This document shows, piece by piece, positions 10,091 through 19,372 of a stretch of 64,000 nt of DNA (position 1 is the first letter of the stretch; every line of letters starts with the position of its first letter). A program made the translations under genes and the position numbers. Under the pieces are notes generated by a model. It searched no databases, was not told the origin of the DNA, and worked only from the letters and a program-made list of their open reading frames with translations. Origin of the DNA: Aedes albopictus (Eukaryota > Arthropoda > Insecta > Diptera > Culicidae); the NCBI RefSeq assembly GCF_035046485.1, contig NC_085137.1, forward strand, positions 339,750,505 through 339,814,504, given 5' to 3'.

Positions 10091-10313
10091 ACACACTTAA
10101 TTTTGATTACCGAGTTCGGTAATTTTTTGACGAGATTAAAACTGCTGAGCACCGAACTCGTTCAGCAAAAATGCATTGTTTACCTTTTCCATACGATTTT
10201 GACAGTTGTTTTACTGAGCCTCAGTAAAATCGATTACCGAAACTACCGAGATCGTACTGCTGTTATAATCTCGTCAAAAAAGTACCGAACAGACAATTCA
10301 GAAATAAGTGTGT
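10091..10313. mobile_element. MITE, ACACACTTA / TTACCGAA family
   Basis: Starts ACACACTTAATTTTGATTAC and ends with the imperfect complement; both arms contain ACCGAGTTCGGTA and a TTGACGAGATTA block, giving a 223-bp hairpin. A relative with the same ACCGAA motifs and an AAGTGTG end lies at 58405-58558. Confidence 0.7.
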
Positions 10314-10602
10314 AAGAGGGATTTTTTTTGCGGATAAACTAGACGTATACGCGTATAAAAAAACTTTTATTATACAGCTTTTGTCTTAAAAATAAATTCA
10401 ATTCCATTTTTCTTATAATCAACAGCTTTTCAACACTATCAAGGGATTTTTTCACCAGTCACGTACAATAAAAAGTATGACAATCTCAATATTTTTGATC
10501 ACAACACTGGATCGCGTCTAAGTTTCAAATAGATACTATAGTAATTACGAATAATCAAACTACAGTATCATGAAAACAACTTGTTTAATTCAGGCGGTAG
10601 CC

Positions 10603-11102
10603 TTTACAATAAAATCAGCATCAAAATATAATTCTCGAAATAATTTACACAGAAAAAAAATTTTTTTTGTTACTAAATGTAAAAATTGTGAAATGTTTGA
10701 AATGTCATAACTTTTTTGTTTATCAGTTTACCATCACCAAAATTTTATGGTAGATAGCTGATATAATGGGCCATTTCCCCTAAAAAATTGAAGTTGGTAA
10801 AAAGATAGGGTTTTGAGATATTTGAGTTTTTGTGACAAATATCATATTTTTTCAAAGTAGAAAAAGAAATTTTTTTTAGTGTATATTTTCTAAGGAATCA
10901 TCATTTAGTTATCTAACTTTGCTGAAAAATTTATAACAATCGAACAATCCGTTTTTGCTGTACAGCTTTTAGAATATTTTAGAACTATTTTCGCATACAC
11001 CCTTTTGAAAAGTTAGTCGTGAGTGAATATGAAGGTTTAATATCAAAAAATGGCGATTTATATGAAATTGAAAAACTGTGCAAAGTTTCAGATATTTTTG
11101 AA
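10603..11102 (-). repeat. Right arm of the long inverted repeat
   Basis: Reverse-complement copy of 7005-7825 lacking the internal duplication; it reads CAATAAAATCAGCA at its inner side and CTGTGCAAAGTTTCAG at its outer side, directly against LINE-A sequence. With the left arm it brackets 2.8 kb holding the LTR element, the Cys-rich frame and two MITEs. It could be the end of one large element or a chance inverted pair of dispersed repeats. Confidence 0.7.
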
Positions 11103-11532
11103 ATGGTCGCTCAGGATCGACTGACATGACTCCGTGGAATTCCTCTATTGAGGCTGCACCGCCATGAGCCTCTGGGTCTGCCTCTGTTGCGATGTCCTGC
11201 TGGGTTCCAGTCTAACGCTTGTTTGCTTGTTCGTTTCTGCCTCTGCGTAGAGTGTGGTTGACCCACCTCCACTTTCGCTCCCGAATTTCTGTCGCTATCG
11301 GATTTTGATGACACCAACGATGGAGCTCCACGTTGGAGATCCAATTGTGAGATCACCATGCACGAATTATATACCGCAGGCATCTATTGATAAAGACCTG
11401 CAGCCGTTGGGTGTTCTCCGCTGATACACACCAGGTTGCACTGGCGTATGGCAGCACAGATTTCACGTTCGAGTTAAAAATTCGGATTTTGGTGCGTCGA
11501 CTGATCTGGTTGTTTTTCCAAACATTTCTTAA
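11103..11532 (-). pseudogene. LINE-A reverse transcriptase, C-terminal part
   Basis: The minus strand encodes RNVWKNNQISRRTKIRIF, SVLPYASATWCVSAENTQRLQ and INRCLRYII, the post-RT region of a non-LTR element, followed by a frame-shifted W-R-rich segment. It joins in frame across the TTAA site to the RT part at 12656 once the intervening MITE is removed. Several frame breaks mark it as dead. Confidence 0.8.
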
Positions 11533-12655
11533 CCCTCGAGCGATCGCGCTGTTGTATTTTGTACAACACGTAGAAAAAATCTCGCTTTTTGTACTCAGTA
11601 GGGTGTCCTTCCCGGGACATCCCGGGACAAGAATTCCCGGGATTTGAGTGATTTCGGGATTTCCCGAATCCCGGGATATCATTTCAGAAATCCCGACAAT
11701 CCCGGGAATCCCGGGATGAAGACAATTTGTAGATAAAACTGCCAAATATCAAGGCAAAAACTTTATCTGACCATTTTCACTTTCGAAATATGAGCGGTTT
11801 TCTCGCACACCACCATCGGGCTTTGGACACTAGGTCATATTTGAAAAAAAAAAATCAATCATTAATGATAAACTTGGTATCATGTTATGCATTTAATTCA
11901 TCTTTTTCTATTTATTGGTTTATTCAGTAGCAGCAAGAACAAACTAGACATAGCCCACATACCATATTACATTGAATTTTTGGAAATCTTAGACCAAACT
12001 TTTACTATATTATGTAAATAATTTGAATTTTTGAGAAGAGAATTAATGAATTTCAATAACAAGTACAAAAGTTTTAAAATTATGGAAAACCGCAATTGCA
12101 AAAAGAGTCCAACCTTTTGTATTGAAATATTCGGAAACTAAGAGTTCAAAAGGTACTCTAAAGTTATATTGAAGTGCGATTTTTACGATACATATCAACA
12201 ATACAAACATCTACCGTAGCGATATAATACAGATTATGATAATTATTTCTCTTAAACTATTAGATATCGGTAGAAAATTACTACTAAATAGTTGAAAACA
12301 GACTGTTCTTGGCGAGCATAACGTTGATACTTTTATATGTATTTCGTTATTGTCATTTGTACATCAAGTAGTAGTGCAGTACATTGTATAGACATTTTAT
12401 AATACTTCTTGTGATGGATACAGAAATAACCATAACTTAAAAAATGAATATTTCAACTGCACAAAAGCTAAACAAATCAATTTTCTGGGTTTTATTGAAA
12501 TTTTAAAAAATCCCGGGATCCCGGGATTTCCCGGGACTGGCTAAGTATTTTGTCCCGAATCCCGGGACACGCAAATTGGCCGGGAAATGGACACTCTAGT
12601 ACTCAGCATTAGCGTGGTGCAGACGCAGGTAGTCAACCGCGCGAGTTACGGAAGG
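11533..12655. mobile_element. piggyBac-type MITE (TTAA), itself interrupted
   Basis: Flanked by TTAA at 11529-11532 and 12656-12659. Ends CCCTCGAGCGATCGCG and CGCGAGTTACGGAAGG are imperfect inverted repeats starting CC, as in piggyBac elements. Removing it with one TTAA restores the LINE-A frame (AAFASL-RNVWKN). Without the nested hAT element it is about 115 bp. A half-copy end (GCTCGAGGGTTAA) occurs near 62262. Confidence 0.75.
11599..12598. mobile_element. Non-autonomous hAT-type element, 1.0 kb
   Basis: Bounded by a perfect 8-bp duplication GTACTCAG (11591-11598 and 12599-12606), diagnostic of hAT (or P) insertion. Termini TAGGGTGTCC and GGACACTCTA are inverted repeats. Just inside both ends are dense CCCGGGATT motifs in both orientations; the middle is AT-rich and non-coding. 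It sits inside the TTAA MITE and is therefore the younger insertion. Confidence 0.85.
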
Positions 12656-13600
12656 TTAAACTCGCAAAAGCAGCCCTTGCCTTCTTGATCCGTGCACCTA
12701 TGTCGATCTTGGTGCCGCCATCGGTCGCCATTTGGCTACCAAGATATTGAGAACTTTCAACATTCTCCACTGATTGCCCAGCTACCGTAAAGCTGGAAGG
12801 GTTGACCGTGTTTACATCCAACGATTTGGTCTTGTTGACGTTGATGGTAAGACCTACTGCTGAGGAGCGATTGGCAAGATCATCGACCTTGCTCTGCATA
12901 TCAGAGTGCCGTTGAGCTAGGAGAGCAACATCATCAGCCAGTTCGAAGTCATTTAGGTGCTCCATGGTAATGGGCTGCCACAGCAATCCACGATTTCGTT
13001 CACGGTCAATCGCACCTACCAGGATCTCGTCGATTACGATGAGGAATAGTGGTGGTGATAGTATACTACCTTGCCTCACTCCAGTAACGACCCGGATGGG
13101 ATCGGACAAAACACCGTTGTGCAAAATGCTCTGTACTGTGCTTCAGTGAGGCCAATGATTTTCTCAGGGACACCCTTGCGCCTGAGGGCTTCCCACCCTT
13201 GGCGGATCATGCTGAGGTTTTGCTGGCGTGACCGACACTTGAAAAAGGTTTCCAAAGTGCTCGAACCAGCGTTTCAACTGGTCAGCCGGGTCGGTCAGTA
13301 ACTGTCCAGACGTGTCTTTCACGGGCATCGTAGCATTCATCTCGGTCCTACTAAGGCGACGCGAGACATCGTAGAGGAGGCGGATGTCGCCTTAGTTTGC
13401 GGCTTTCTCGCCTTCGTCAGCTAGGGAGTCCGCCCACGCTCTTTTGTCTCGTCTACATGAACGTTTCACTTCCTTCTCGAAAGCCGAATAGCGCTGACGG
13501 GCTATGGCTTTGGCTCCCCGTATTTTCGCTCGCTCTATCGCGGCTTTGGCGTTCCTTCGCTCCTCTATCTTCCTCTAGGTATCATCTGTGATCCACTGTT
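12656..13600 (-). pseudogene. LINE-A reverse transcriptase and linker
   Basis: Minus-strand frames give GVRQGSILSPPLFLIVIDEI (RT palm) and FELADDVALLAQ, where the usual YADD metal-binding box reads LADD, followed by VGLTINVNKTKSL and the VENVESSQYLGSQMA segment. The N-terminal fingers are largely missing: linker sequence (LKRWFEHF region, near 13260) passes within about 120 bp to the palm, implying an internal deletion. It is a degenerate polymerase of an APE-type non-LTR element; the clade is not assigned. Confidence 0.85.
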
Positions 13601-14560
13601 TTCTCCGGGTGCGTAGTTCACCCAAATTATTCTTGGCGTTCTTGATGGCGATCCATTGATCTTCTACGCTTCCTCCTTCTGGAATATTCGCAGCACGGTT
13701 CTCTAGCTCCTCGACAAAGGACCTTTTCACCACAGCGTCTTCCAGTCGGCGTGTGTTGAACCGGCGCCCGATTTTATCCTCCTGTCGCTGGATGCGCAGT
13801 TGGATCTCGCCGATTAGGAGATGATGGTCGGACGCAATGTCGGCACTATACGTTTGTTCCACACATCAAGTAGGCTCCGTTTCCATTTTCGGCTGATGCA
13901 GATGTGGTCGATTTGATTTTCCGTGATGCCATCACGGGAAACACATGTCACTTTGTGCAATGGTCGATAAAGAAAGAGCGATCCCCCAATCACCATATCA
14001 TTGCAGCCACAAAACTTTGCAAAGAGCTCTCCGTTTTCGCTTATTTCTCCGAGACCATGGCGTCCCATGACGTGCTGATAGTTCGACTTATCGGAACCAA
14101 CCTTCGCGTTGAAGTCGCCCATGAGGATCTTGATATCACCTTTCGGAGTCTTGTCCACGACAGCATTCAGTGGACTGTAAAAGTTATCTTTATCTTGTAA
14201 TTCGGCAGCATCGGTTGGCGCGTAACATTGGATCATGGTAAGGTTCCGAAAACCGTGTTCTGGATCTGGCTACAATTATCCTCTCATTAATAGGTTCCAA
14301 CTTCATGAGCGCAGCGTGGGCGTGAGCGCTGAGCAAGAAACCAACTCCACGGTGGTGAGGAGCGTGTTCACCTCGTAGGCCAAAGTATAGCAGAATTTGA
14401 CCCGACGCCAATCTGTGTTCTCCAAAAGTTCGGCCAACGGACTTCGCTCAGTCCTAGGATATCAAGCCTCATAAGGCATGTCTCATTGGCTAATTGTGCC
14501 AGTTTACCTTGCTGGACTAGGGTTAATACTGGTTCCAATTCCAATTCCAGTTCCAATTCT
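13575..14560 (-). pseudogene. LINE-A apurinic-type endonuclease domain
   Basis: Minus-strand frames encode MIQCYAPTDAAE, ILMGDFNAKVG (catalytic D-x-N), GRHGLGEISENGELFAKF, ENQIDHICI and, after a frame break, ASDHHLLIGEI (SDH). Together they give most of an exonuclease-endonuclease-phosphatase fold that nicks target DNA for retrotransposition. A further piece (14368-14556) has TCLMRLDILGLSEVRW, the conserved L-x-E-V-R-W motif near the N-terminus. At least three frame breaks make it inactive. Confidence 0.85.
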
Positions 14561-14570
14561 TGTCCGTTGT
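14533..14570 (+). repeat. TTCCAA hexamer microsatellite
   Basis: Six or so imperfect copies of TTCCAA/TTCCAG. It lies at the 5' border of LINE-A. Confidence 0.7.
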
Positions 14571-14736
14571 TTCACGCTAAAAGTCGTTGCCGTTGAATCA
14601 GTTCGTAATCTTTCATTTTCGGTTTCAGTAACGTGTTTTTGGGTTTCGAAGACAGTAGGTTGTTGGCCTAAGGTCCCCTATTCACCGTGGTGGGGCTGCC
14701 ACCTTAGGTATAGCTTCCGGTAGAAGAGGATTTCAT

Positions 14737-15074
14737 ACTCAGCCGCTGGATGCCAGAACAGACGCTGTTTGAGCCGCACCTCCTTGGTGAACAGACGCTC
14801 GGGACGTACCTCCTCAATCTTGCTGATGTCAGAAGGACAACAGTGCTCAGGCTGCACTACCAGCTAAGCACACAACTCATACATAGCTGGCGGTCTTTGT
14901 CATCGCTTGACCCGTGGAAGCATGAGGTAGGAACTTGTGATGACCAGAGCTATGTTGGACGCTCTCCTTTTCGTTTGTAGCCCAAAGACCGTGCGTCCCG
15001 AACAAGGTCCCGAACGTCTGTTCACCAAGAGGGGCGGCTCGTTCAGCGTCTGTTCTGGCATCCAGCGGCTGAGT
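14737..15074. repeat. Inverted repeat built from LINE leader-like sequence
   Basis: ACTCAGCCGCTGGATGCCAG at the left is mirrored at 15045-15074, with CAGACGCT motifs and CACCAAGAGGGGCGGC-type blocks in the arms. The same GAACAGACGCT/GGAGGAGCGGC motifs occur in the LINE-B 5' leader at 37.65 and 40.71 kb, so both arms look like leader fragments in opposite orientation. Confidence 0.65.
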
Positions 15075-15079
15075 AGGAA

Positions 15080-16090
15080 ATGCTTTATCATGTCAGGTAT
15101 CTAAGATGACAGCCCCACTAGCTTTTCGCAACCGACCAGGCAACGAAATGTGGACTGTACTTGAAAACTCGGTAAATGAATCTTTTGGCCCGTGATCTCA
15201 AAACGATTAGAGTGAGCGTAGCTGCGATTTGGGACGTTTGGTAGCCTTGTACTGGAGGACGTAAATTCAGGGCAGCGAATTTTAATTGAAAACAGTTTTT
15301 TTTAAATACAACAGCGGCAGCGATATGGTAGAACCAGGAGTCGGTTGCATAGTGATCAGGGAGCAGCTGAAACGAGTAAAAATGTGAGAACCGGGTAGCG
15401 AACTAATCTGTGTGTTGGGCTTATGGGCCAAATTATTCAGCTATAACTTGATCGACATCTATACGATGGAAAATGACAAGCCTGATGATATGAAGGAGAC
15501 CTAATACGAATGCGTACGGTCACGATAAAGCGTTTAAATGCCTACCTCACAGCAGAGATGGAAACACTCTCATCGTGAATCAACTCGCGAGTGTAAAAGC
15601 AACAAACGGTTTACTCACGGTGCCGAGAGTAAGCCGTGTGTGAGTTTATTCGCACCCGCTTGCTTCAAGAGTATGAAGCAAAACAAAAACAAAAACACTC
15701 ATGAATTTTTATTCGCGAAGAACAAGTGGAGATGCGGGAATTGCATTTTAGTGCGATTTTAATAGCAAAACAAGTAATTAATCAGATAGTAGTGTTTTGT
15801 GCTTTATTGTTCCTGAAAAGTTAATCTGTCGGCCGTGTAAATTCGTTTTTTTCACAAAATTGAAAAATGTTCAGAGCTGCTTCGCGAATCAATCACGAGT
15901 GCGACCAGCTTCGTTAGCTCGCGAGTGAAGGAAGTGCGAATATATTCTGGTTTCTGTTGTTCACGAGTAGGATAGCTTTGCGTTTGTGTCTACTTAGCTG
16001 CATTCCTCACTGTTTTCCATCACTGCCTCACAGTGATCGGGAACTGCAAGTTGCAGGCTGACACGGAAGAAAAAGTTTGCTTACAACAGT
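15080..16090. other. No gene seen; scattered ACTCGCGA motifs
   Basis: Non-coding. Between 15560 and 15990 the motifs ACTCGCGAG, TCACGAGT and GCGAGTG recur in both orientations, similar to 50.9-51.0 kb, suggesting a decayed MITE family. Nothing else can be supported. Confidence 0.4.
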
Positions 16091-16091
16091 A

Positions 16092-16150
16092 TCTGTTCCG
16101 CATATTAGGGGCCACTGATCGACATCCGAGAGCCAGGGAAGGACTCTATG
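16092..16150 (+). pseudogene. LINE-B leader fragment
   Basis: GATCGACATCCGAGAGCCAG and GGAAGGACTCT match the LINE-B 5' leader at 40.77 kb (GATCAACGTCCGAGTGCCAG). About 60 bp only. Confidence 0.65.
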
Positions 16151-16189
16151 CTTAAGTTTGTATCATGATCCCCATGCTTCATGGATTCA

Positions 16190-16312
16190 AGCAATTGCTG
16201 TAGGAGTCCCTGGAGGAATGCTTGGAGAAATTGCTGGAAGTATTCCTTGAGGAATCCCAGGTGGAATCCTTGGAGGTATCCCTAGATGAAATCCTGGAGG
16301 AATCGATTTTTA
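16190..16312 (+). repeat. Patch of the 12-bp GGAGAAATTCCT minisatellite
   Basis: Imperfect units such as CTTGGAGAAATTGCTGGA and CCTGGAGGAATC, the same family as at 1-1560. Confidence 0.7.
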
Positions 16313-16383
16313 TCAATGGTTCTTTTCCTGATCATCATTCTAATTTGTATGAAAAAACATAGCTTCAAACCCTTGTTCAAACC

Positions 16384-16622
16384 CTTCACAAACGAGACGC
16401 GAAATAAGACAAGACATAACACTTATCGTTCTTACAATCGCCAAGAAAAGATTAAAATTACCTTTACGTCGACCGGTTTCGGGCGTGATCTAGCCCTATC
16501 AGATGGGCTAGATCACGCCCGAAACCGGTCGACGTAAAGGTAATTTTAATCTTTTCTTGACGATTGTAAGAACGATAAGTGTTATGTCTTGTCTGATTTC
16601 GCGTCTCGTGTGTATCGTGAAG
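16384..16622. mobile_element. Near-perfect 239-bp foldback element
   Basis: Two arms of about 118 bp (CTTCAC...GAGACGCGAAAT...ACATAACACTTATCGTTC inward) are almost exact complements and meet near 16500-16503. The innermost arm carries GACCGGTTTCGGGCGTGATC and its complement. No coding capacity. Arm identity well above 90% by eye indicates either young age or gene conversion. Confidence 0.85.
16461..16540 (-). ncRNA. Hammerhead-ribozyme-like core (degenerate)
   Basis: On the minus strand the order is CTGATA, a 4-bp hairpin GGGC-(8-nt loop)-GCCC, GAAAC, CGGTC, then GACGTAAAGG. This follows the type-I hammerhead plan: CUGAUGA box, stem II, GAAA box, short palindromic stem III ACCGGU and a GUC cleavage triplet. 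CCTTTACGTC, the complement of the last segment, also exists, so stem I could form. Two defects are visible: the CUGAUGA box lacks one G, and 28 extra bases separate the stem-I strand from it because the foldback centre falls there. Activity is therefore doubtful for this copy. Confidence 0.4.
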
Positions 16623-16629
16623 TTCTTAC

Positions 16630-17164
16630 GTTAGCATAACCTGTAAAAGTTAATAGTTCAAACCCTTGCTCAAACCATCTCATTCCTAGTTTGGTCATAA
16701 GGTAAAATTTTCTTCGATACGAAAGGAGATGTAAAATACCCCTCTTCGGGTCTTACCGGAACCGGAAATAGTCCCGGAGTATCCGCATATGGTCAATACA
16801 CTCTTGCGCTGATCATCGAACTGCTTGTCAGATTTTAGATGAATAATCGCGGCATTTGAACCGTCAAATCATGAAAATGTGTATGTGTCCGCTATGTGTA
16901 CCCTCCGGAACCGTTTACATGTTCTGCAAAAGCACCAATTATGTCAGAATCTGATTCTTAGAATCCATATCTTTCATGTAAACGTAAGAGGTTGTTTACC
17001 GGTTCAAACACGAATTCATGTCAAATGAATTTTGGAAGTTCAAAATTTGAACAGTCACGCTCGACAAAAAAATGACAGCGCTCATCATACAATTCATTCA
17101 TCAGACTTTTTCGATTATCATGGCCTGCCCTGACACCTGTCAGCTGTCGAGTTGGTGCTTCCTA
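16630..17164. other. No gene seen
   Basis: Mixed sequence with GGAACCGG-type motifs at 16760-16790 and 16915-17010 that may be remnants of a repeat. No frame or RNA is supported. Confidence 0.4.
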
Positions 17165-17310
17165 TTTTTTGCTCTTGGAGGTTTCCTCAAAGGAAACTCC
17201 TGGAAAAGTCTCTAGAGGGAACTCCTGGAGCAATTCCCAGAGGATCTCGTAGGGAATCTTTAAAACGAACTCCCGGAGAAATCTCCAGAGGAACTTAAGG
17301 AGGAACGATT
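17165..17310 (+). repeat. Patch of the 12-bp minisatellite
   Basis: Units such as AACTCCTGGAGCAATTCCCA; same family as 1-1560. Confidence 0.7.
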
Positions 17311-17810
17311 TTTGAACGGTAAATTTTACTTAAAAGTCATCTGTGTTTTATTGGTATATATTTTGATAGACACTCACGCAATGTACTATCTGCACTAGTG
17401 ACGAAGAATTTTTTTCAATCCGTTTTACTTTTATCAGGGAATAACTGTCTAATTTTTGGAGGAAAATTCGTTTAAACGCACTTTTTCGGTTTTTCCATAT
17501 TAGTTATTGGAAAACTATTTCACAATTTTAGATATCAATATACATTTCAACAAGTACTATTACAAGTGATAGTTAGCGTTATTATCCTAAATTTTATTAG
17601 GCAGTAACATAAAGATAATTTTTTGAGAAGTATGTGCGTTTAAACGAATTTGTACCACTGTATGTATCCTTCTTTTAAACAAAGGCTATTCTTTCTAGTT
17701 ATTAATTTAAGGAATTTGTTGGCGTCACAACGGTTAATATATTTATCAGAGATTTTTCCTTCTTTTATTTATAGACTATTCTTTCAAGTTATACTGTTAT
17801 ATGGAAGAGT
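17311..17810. other. AT-rich, no gene seen
   Basis: Contains TTTAAACG(A/C) motifs at about 17473 and 17639 that could be ends of a small repeat. No coding evidence. Confidence 0.4.
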
Positions 17811-17960
17811 GACTTCACCCCATAAGTACGTCACGGTCCTAGGGGGGAGGGGGGGGGTTGTGAAAGTGTGACAAGCAATGTATTAAGTACAGCAAAAACC
17901 CGTACGAAGGGGGGAGGGGGGGTTGAAAATTCCCAATTTTAGCGTGACGTACTTAATGGA
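17811..17960. mobile_element. MITE remnant with GTACGTCAC ends and G-runs
   Basis: CATAAGTACGTCACGG at the left and GCGTGACGTACTTAATGGAT at the right are inverted repeats. Each is followed inward by a G-rich run (GGGGGGAGGGGGGGGG, GGGGGGAGGGGGGG). A related end (GCATCCATTTATTACGTAAC) is at about 38025. Confidence 0.65.
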
Positions 17961-18126
17961 TGCTCCCTAATCATACTGGTCAGAGATTTTTTCAAAGGGT
18001 CCCAAGAGCTTGATATGCTTTATTTTCAACTAAGTGTTTCGGTTCTATAAAAGCTAGTCCTTTCCGGAATAAACAGCATCACTTTCCTTTATTTTGGGAA
18101 TTACAAAATTTTGATTTAGTAAATAA

Positions 18127-18238
18127 TATGCGGGATAATGGGTTATTCGGGGTAATGGAATTCGGGGAAATGGGTCATTCGGGGTAATGGAATTCGGGGA
18201 AGTGTCATTCGGGATAATGGAATTCGGGGAAATGTCAT
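18127..18238 (+). repeat. ~31-bp tandem repeat, GGAATTCGGGG unit
   Basis: About 3.3 copies of CATTCGGGGTAATGGAATTC followed by GGGGAAATGGG, spaced 30-32 bp. It abuts the 12-bp minisatellite patch. Confidence 0.8.
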
Positions 18239-18239
18239 A

Positions 18240-18740
18240 GAGTCCTTAAGGAGGAGTCCCTGGAGAAAACGCCCAGAGGAATCTTCAGAAGAAACTTCTG
18301 GGGAATCTCCAAAAAGAATTTCTGAGGGATTCCCAAAACGGAACTTTTTACGGAACCTCTAAAAGAATATCCTTGGGGAATCTGCCAAGGAAATTCCTGG
18401 TGGAAACCTCATAGCCCATCCCCGGCGGAATCACCATGGAGGAATCTTCAAAGAGAACTTCTATGGAATTCCTAAGAGGAACTCCTGACGAAATCTTCAA
18501 AAGGAATGCACTACGAAGGAGAATTTCTGGCGGAGTTCCCAGACGTAATTCTTGGCTGTGATTCTAGAGGGAATCCCTGGCGAAAGCCCCAGAAAGCATT
18601 CCCGGCGGAGTTTCCAGACGGATTTGACCGGAGTCCCCAAACGGAATTCCCGGTGGACTCCTCAGATGAGATTCCCGATGGAATATCAAGAGGCAATTAC
18701 GAATGCCAGGAGCGAGCTCTCGGTTCTCCATAAGGAGCTC
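18240..18740 (+). repeat. Longer patch of the 12-bp minisatellite
   Basis: Degenerate GGAATTCC/CCTGGAG units as at 1-1560. The 60-115 codon frames in it are repeat artefacts. Confidence 0.75.
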
Positions 18741-19172
18741 TTAACGATATCACCAGAGGCGGAGAATATCCGGGAAACATTCAAACCTTTGATGTTGATT
18801 CTCTTACTTTTCAGTATATTAAATCCAAAAATGTGTTTTCTTGATTTTCCGTGCAATAATCATGCATCCAAACATGGCAACACTCGAATGAATCACTAGC
18901 AACAACAAAACAACGACAGCGCAACTCATCAAAATTACTCATCGAAGGCGTTTGATGAATTTACCAACACATCCATAGTCGTGCTCACGTATGGTACACC
19001 TGTTCGCTAACAGACAAGTGTGAGTATTGTAGGGCTTCAATTGTTCCCGAGTAGGTTTATTTCCTGTTTACATTTGATAAGCAGAAATGTTTGCTAAATT
19101 TCTACATTGCTTTGTAATTTCCGAACTAAAAGGAACTTCAAGAATAGACAATAAAAGTAGTAGATATGTTTG
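18741..19172. other. No gene seen
   Basis: 3' flank of the LRR gene; no repeats or frames recognised. Confidence 0.4.
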
Positions 19173-19177
19173 ACAGG

Positions 19178-19183
19178 TTTTAT
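19178..19183 (-). terminator. Candidate polyadenylation signal of the LRR gene
   Basis: AATAAA on the minus strand, about 190 bp beyond the LRR stop codon. Other variants may be used. Confidence 0.4.
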
Positions 19184-19372
19184 TGGTTTCTGATAATATA
19201 GTTACATTGGTTGTGTTTATTGTGCTATGTGAAACTGTTTTTAAGTAATTTTGTTAAGTTCTAAAAACCTCGTATTGAAACTATTTTTGTTTCTTGGATA
19301 GAAGAAATGAAATTTACAGGGTTTTACGAGAAATATTTTTCTACTTGTAGTATAATAAATCTGTTTTCTTAA

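Noticed and set aside
18506..18899. Plus-strand frames of 75 and 115 codons
   Set aside because: They lie mostly in a patch of the 12-bp minisatellite.
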